64,000 nt of DNA from NCBI GenBank assembly GCA_019054805.1, contig JAHQIY010000002.1:62001-126000 (forward strand), read 5' to 3'. This DNA is from Brachionus manjavacas. Lineage: Eukaryota; Rotifera; Eurotatoria; Ploima; Brachionidae. This document shows, in pieces, positions 61,627 to 64,000 of the stretch (positions are counted from its first letter, which is position 1; the number at the start of each line of letters is the position of its first letter). The translations under genes were made by a program, and so were the position numbers. A model generated the notes under the pieces. The model saw only the letters and a program-made list of their open reading frames with translations, made no database searches and was not told the origin of the DNA.

Positions 61627-61972
61627 GATCAAAAATTCTGCTCGTTAAGTTATGCGATCACCTCAATATGAAAGATCTTGAGTGCTTTAAGATTTGGTGC
61701 CAATGTTTGCCTAGAATAATAGATTAATTTTTAACATGAAATTTTCTGATCTATTGCTAAAAATTTTTTAATTAAAGATAATGTAAATGGGAAAAAAATT
61801 ATTTATTAGATTTCTTTGATGGCTAATTAGCCCTGTTGAAGGAAAAAATACATGGATTATCCAAACAAAGTATTTAAAACCATCAGGAAAAAGAGAAAGT
61901 ACACCCTTTCTGATAGCAGAAACCGTTCAAGTCAGTTCTGCTCTCATAGCTAGGGGAGCAGAATTTTTGATC
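61627..61972. repeat. 17-bp inverted repeat pair
   Basis: GATCAAAAATTCTGCTC (61627-61643) is exactly inverted at 61956-61972. Related GATCAAAAATTxT words occur near 49705, 56618 and 56655, so it may be an end of a repeat family. The enclosed 310 bp show no ORF. Confidence 0.45.
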
Positions 61973-62214
61973 GCCTAATGGACTGATCTTAGGTCTGTTC
62001 GCTTAAGTTTACCCGACTAAAGCGGGCAACTAACTGGTTGCGAAATTATAAGCCGGCTAGCTGATCGCGTGCACAAATCCTAACACTATTTATTTAATTG
62101 AAAATTTAATTTAAAAAATAATTAATTTATTTTGGCATTGTGAATTTCGTAATAAAAATTTAAAATCAAAGTAATCAACTATAATTTTTATTTAATATAT
62201 TTTTTATTAGGAAA

Positions 62215-62475
62215 AAGCTTTAGAGTTCATAGAGAGAGTTTCCCTTCTCAAATTAGAATGGTTTTTGCTGCTGTGGTGAGCTCAAGACATGCTTTTTTCT
62301 CAAACAGGGTAGTTGCCAGAAAATTTGGTAATATCACAGGCAAACGTTAGCTTCAAAGCGGCCTTAAATAGATTTAATGGAATCGGCTGCTACAGCTGCA
62401 CACTGCCAAATGGTGGTGATGGACTCAGACACTCTACATGTTAGGTGTCTAAGCAAGAACTACTAATAGCGCTGT
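62215..62475 (+). mobile_element. LINE 3' end, same family as 33125-34075
   Basis: Reads SFRVHRESFPSQIRMVFAA, SSRHAFFSNRVVARKFGNI, then 3' UTR with CTACATGTTAGGTGTC and AGCAAGAACTACTAAT, matching the inverted copy at 33125-33420 in both coding and untranslated parts. A 5'-truncated, mutated copy in opposite orientation. Confidence 0.82.
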
Positions 62476-64000
62476 TAAAAAAATTCAATTTTAAAGCTAA
62501 TTTTAATTTTGATATTAATTTTATTATTATTTAAATTAATTGAAGTCTCATAAACATTTAACAAAAATCAATTGATAGAGAGGTAGTCCAAAATACCAAA
62601 GAGAAGACATAAAACACATAAAAGCAAGCTTAAATCTACCTAAAAATTGATTAAATTTTGGAATTGTCATATCATTTTTATCATTCAATTTAGTTAATTT
62701 AAATATAAAATATCACAATTATTTATTTATTGATTCAATCAAAATCTTTTCTGTTAGCATAGATTTGTACGGAGATTTACATAATTCTCGGTTTATTTGA
62801 TAGAATAAAATTTAAATTTTGTTTTTCATTTTTTTATCCGTTTGATATTTTTAAGTTAATTCTGAAAATTAGTCCAAGCCAAATTACTCGAATTTTTAGA
62901 ATAGAAATAAAACAAAAAATTGAATTTGAATAAAATTAAAAAAAGAGATAAAATTTTCAAATTAAGAAATTCTGAAAAAATTTCACAAAGGAAAAAAAAT
63001 TTTCTAGATACTTTTTACTGCTAAACTCAGACAATGATTTTTCAATGATTTAAATGGTTATAATAAAGATAAAGTAAATAAACTTAATCTAGAGAAGTGC
63101 TTAATATTTTTTTAATTATTTATTGATTTTTTTTTGGATGCTAGAGGAGATAATTTTTTATTTTTTGTCAATATCAAAATATTATTAACAAATCATGGAG
63201 AGACAATGAGATTAAACTTAAAAAAAAATTTCCCTTTTTATAGTTTTTGTACTTAATCAGAATTTTAGTTTAAATGTAAAATTAATTAGAATCTTTTTTA
63301 AAATATCAAAAAGTACAAAAAGGAACAGGCAAAATATATTTTAATGTAGAAAAAAAAAATTAAAGAAAGGATTTTAATTTTTTTTAAATTCTCATTCTCT
63401 ATACCTTCTAAAAAAATTTTTTTAAAGGTTTTAAATATTTAATTCTTGCACATCACCAATTTTCATATACATAACTTTTAAAAACATGAAACTTTACCTC
63501 TTATTTTGTCTAGTTTTTTTTTTATCTTTTTAATTTTTTAGCTAAATTTATTCTTGGTGAAAAAACAAGTTATGACTATAGTTAGAAAAATTTGAACGTT
63601 TTAAAAGAAAAATTTACAATTATTGCTTTTTTGTTCGGTTTGAAAAAAAATTTAGAATTTAGGTTAAGAAATTTTTATAAATTTTTAAAACGACACTTTT
63701 TATTAAAAAATGAAGATTGACTTGAGTCAGAATACCCAAATTGTTAATCTTTGACACTTTTAATTGATGTAAAAATTATAAAATGAAAAAGTGTATTTAA
63801 TGATACCTCACTGTTCCCTTTTTTATTCAGAACTCATGGTTACTTATTTCAAATTTATATATTTTAATTTTATAATTTAATTTTTTTAACTTTTTAAATA
63901 TGAAGGTATTTATTAGATTATTAGATAGAAACAGATCAAATAATAATTGTTAATAATAAATTTTTAGAATGTCTAGTTGAGTAAGTATTTGAAAAAATAT

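Larger units (their letters stand above)
53123..64000. other. Gene-free downstream region
   Basis: About 10.9 kb of AT-rich DNA. I find no START-domain exon, no other conserved gene and no RNA gene. Listed separately: an (ATT)n run, LINE tails at 56200 and 62215, a Cys-rich remnant at 59010 and an inverted repeat at 61627/61956. Region 61570-62090 is of higher complexity than the rest but not readable as coding. Confidence 0.65.

Noticed and set aside
53123..64000. A START domain downstream of the kinesin
   Set aside because: Searched by eye on the plus strand for START-like exons; only LINE tails, repeats and AT-rich sequence were found.
1..64000. CRISPR arrays, operons, riboswitches, prophage features
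   Set aside because: The sequence is intron-bearing animal DNA; repeats present are transposons, microsatellites or intragenic coding repeats.

Overview
The window is animal nuclear DNA: very AT-rich, with many introns, spliceosomal GT-AG (and some GC-AG) junctions, decayed transposons and two animal gene families. It shows no operons, prokaryotic signals or CRISPR arrays. The species cannot be fixed from this sequence. Very low GC, short introns mixed with multi-kb ones, and L2/CR1-type LINE debris suit a small invertebrate such as a rotifer or flatworm, but that is inference.

Layout. (1) 336-6509 (+): the 3' two thirds of a cullin-5 (CUL5) gene, six exons seen, with the neddylation site and stop codon; the 5' end lies outside the window. 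Its 4.5 kb last intron carries a decayed LINE that was itself split by a foldback-type element with an exact 9-bp target duplication. (2) 6510-10194: intergenic, with a dead Tc1/mariner-like element bounded by perfect 27-bp inverted repeats. (3) 10195-53122 (+): one 43-kb gene, which I reconstruct as 29 exons with a continuous frame of about 3,976 codons. It encodes a kinesin-3 of the KIF16/STARD9 (KIF16A) type: motor, neck helix, FHA domain, a long disordered body held mostly in one 6.9-kb exon, and a C-terminal module resembling the one that precedes the START domain of vertebrate STARD9. No START domain is visible; the predicted protein ends in a short Ser-rich tail. (4) 17616-18821 (-): an apparently single-coding-exon gene of unknown function nested antisense in a kinesin intron, with an RFX X-box just upstream, suggesting a ciliary gene. 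(5) 53123-64000: no gene seen; LINE tails, a fragment of a transposon-derived or other Cys-rich reading frame, simple repeats and inverted repeats.

How the parts relate. CUL5 would be a scaffold of a cullin-RING ubiquitin ligase and is unrelated to its neighbour. STARD9-type kinesins act at centrosomes and microtubules, and the nested gene has a cilium-type promoter motif. Two further X-box matches lie at the 5' side of, and inside, the giant kinesin exon. The locus may therefore be co-regulated with ciliogenesis. This is the main biological hypothesis offered, and it rests on motif matches only.

Mobile DNA is mainly in introns: a hAT-type MITE with an exact 8-bp target duplication, two copies of a 0.5-kb interspersed element 38 kb apart, two other large hairpin elements and four LINE remnants.
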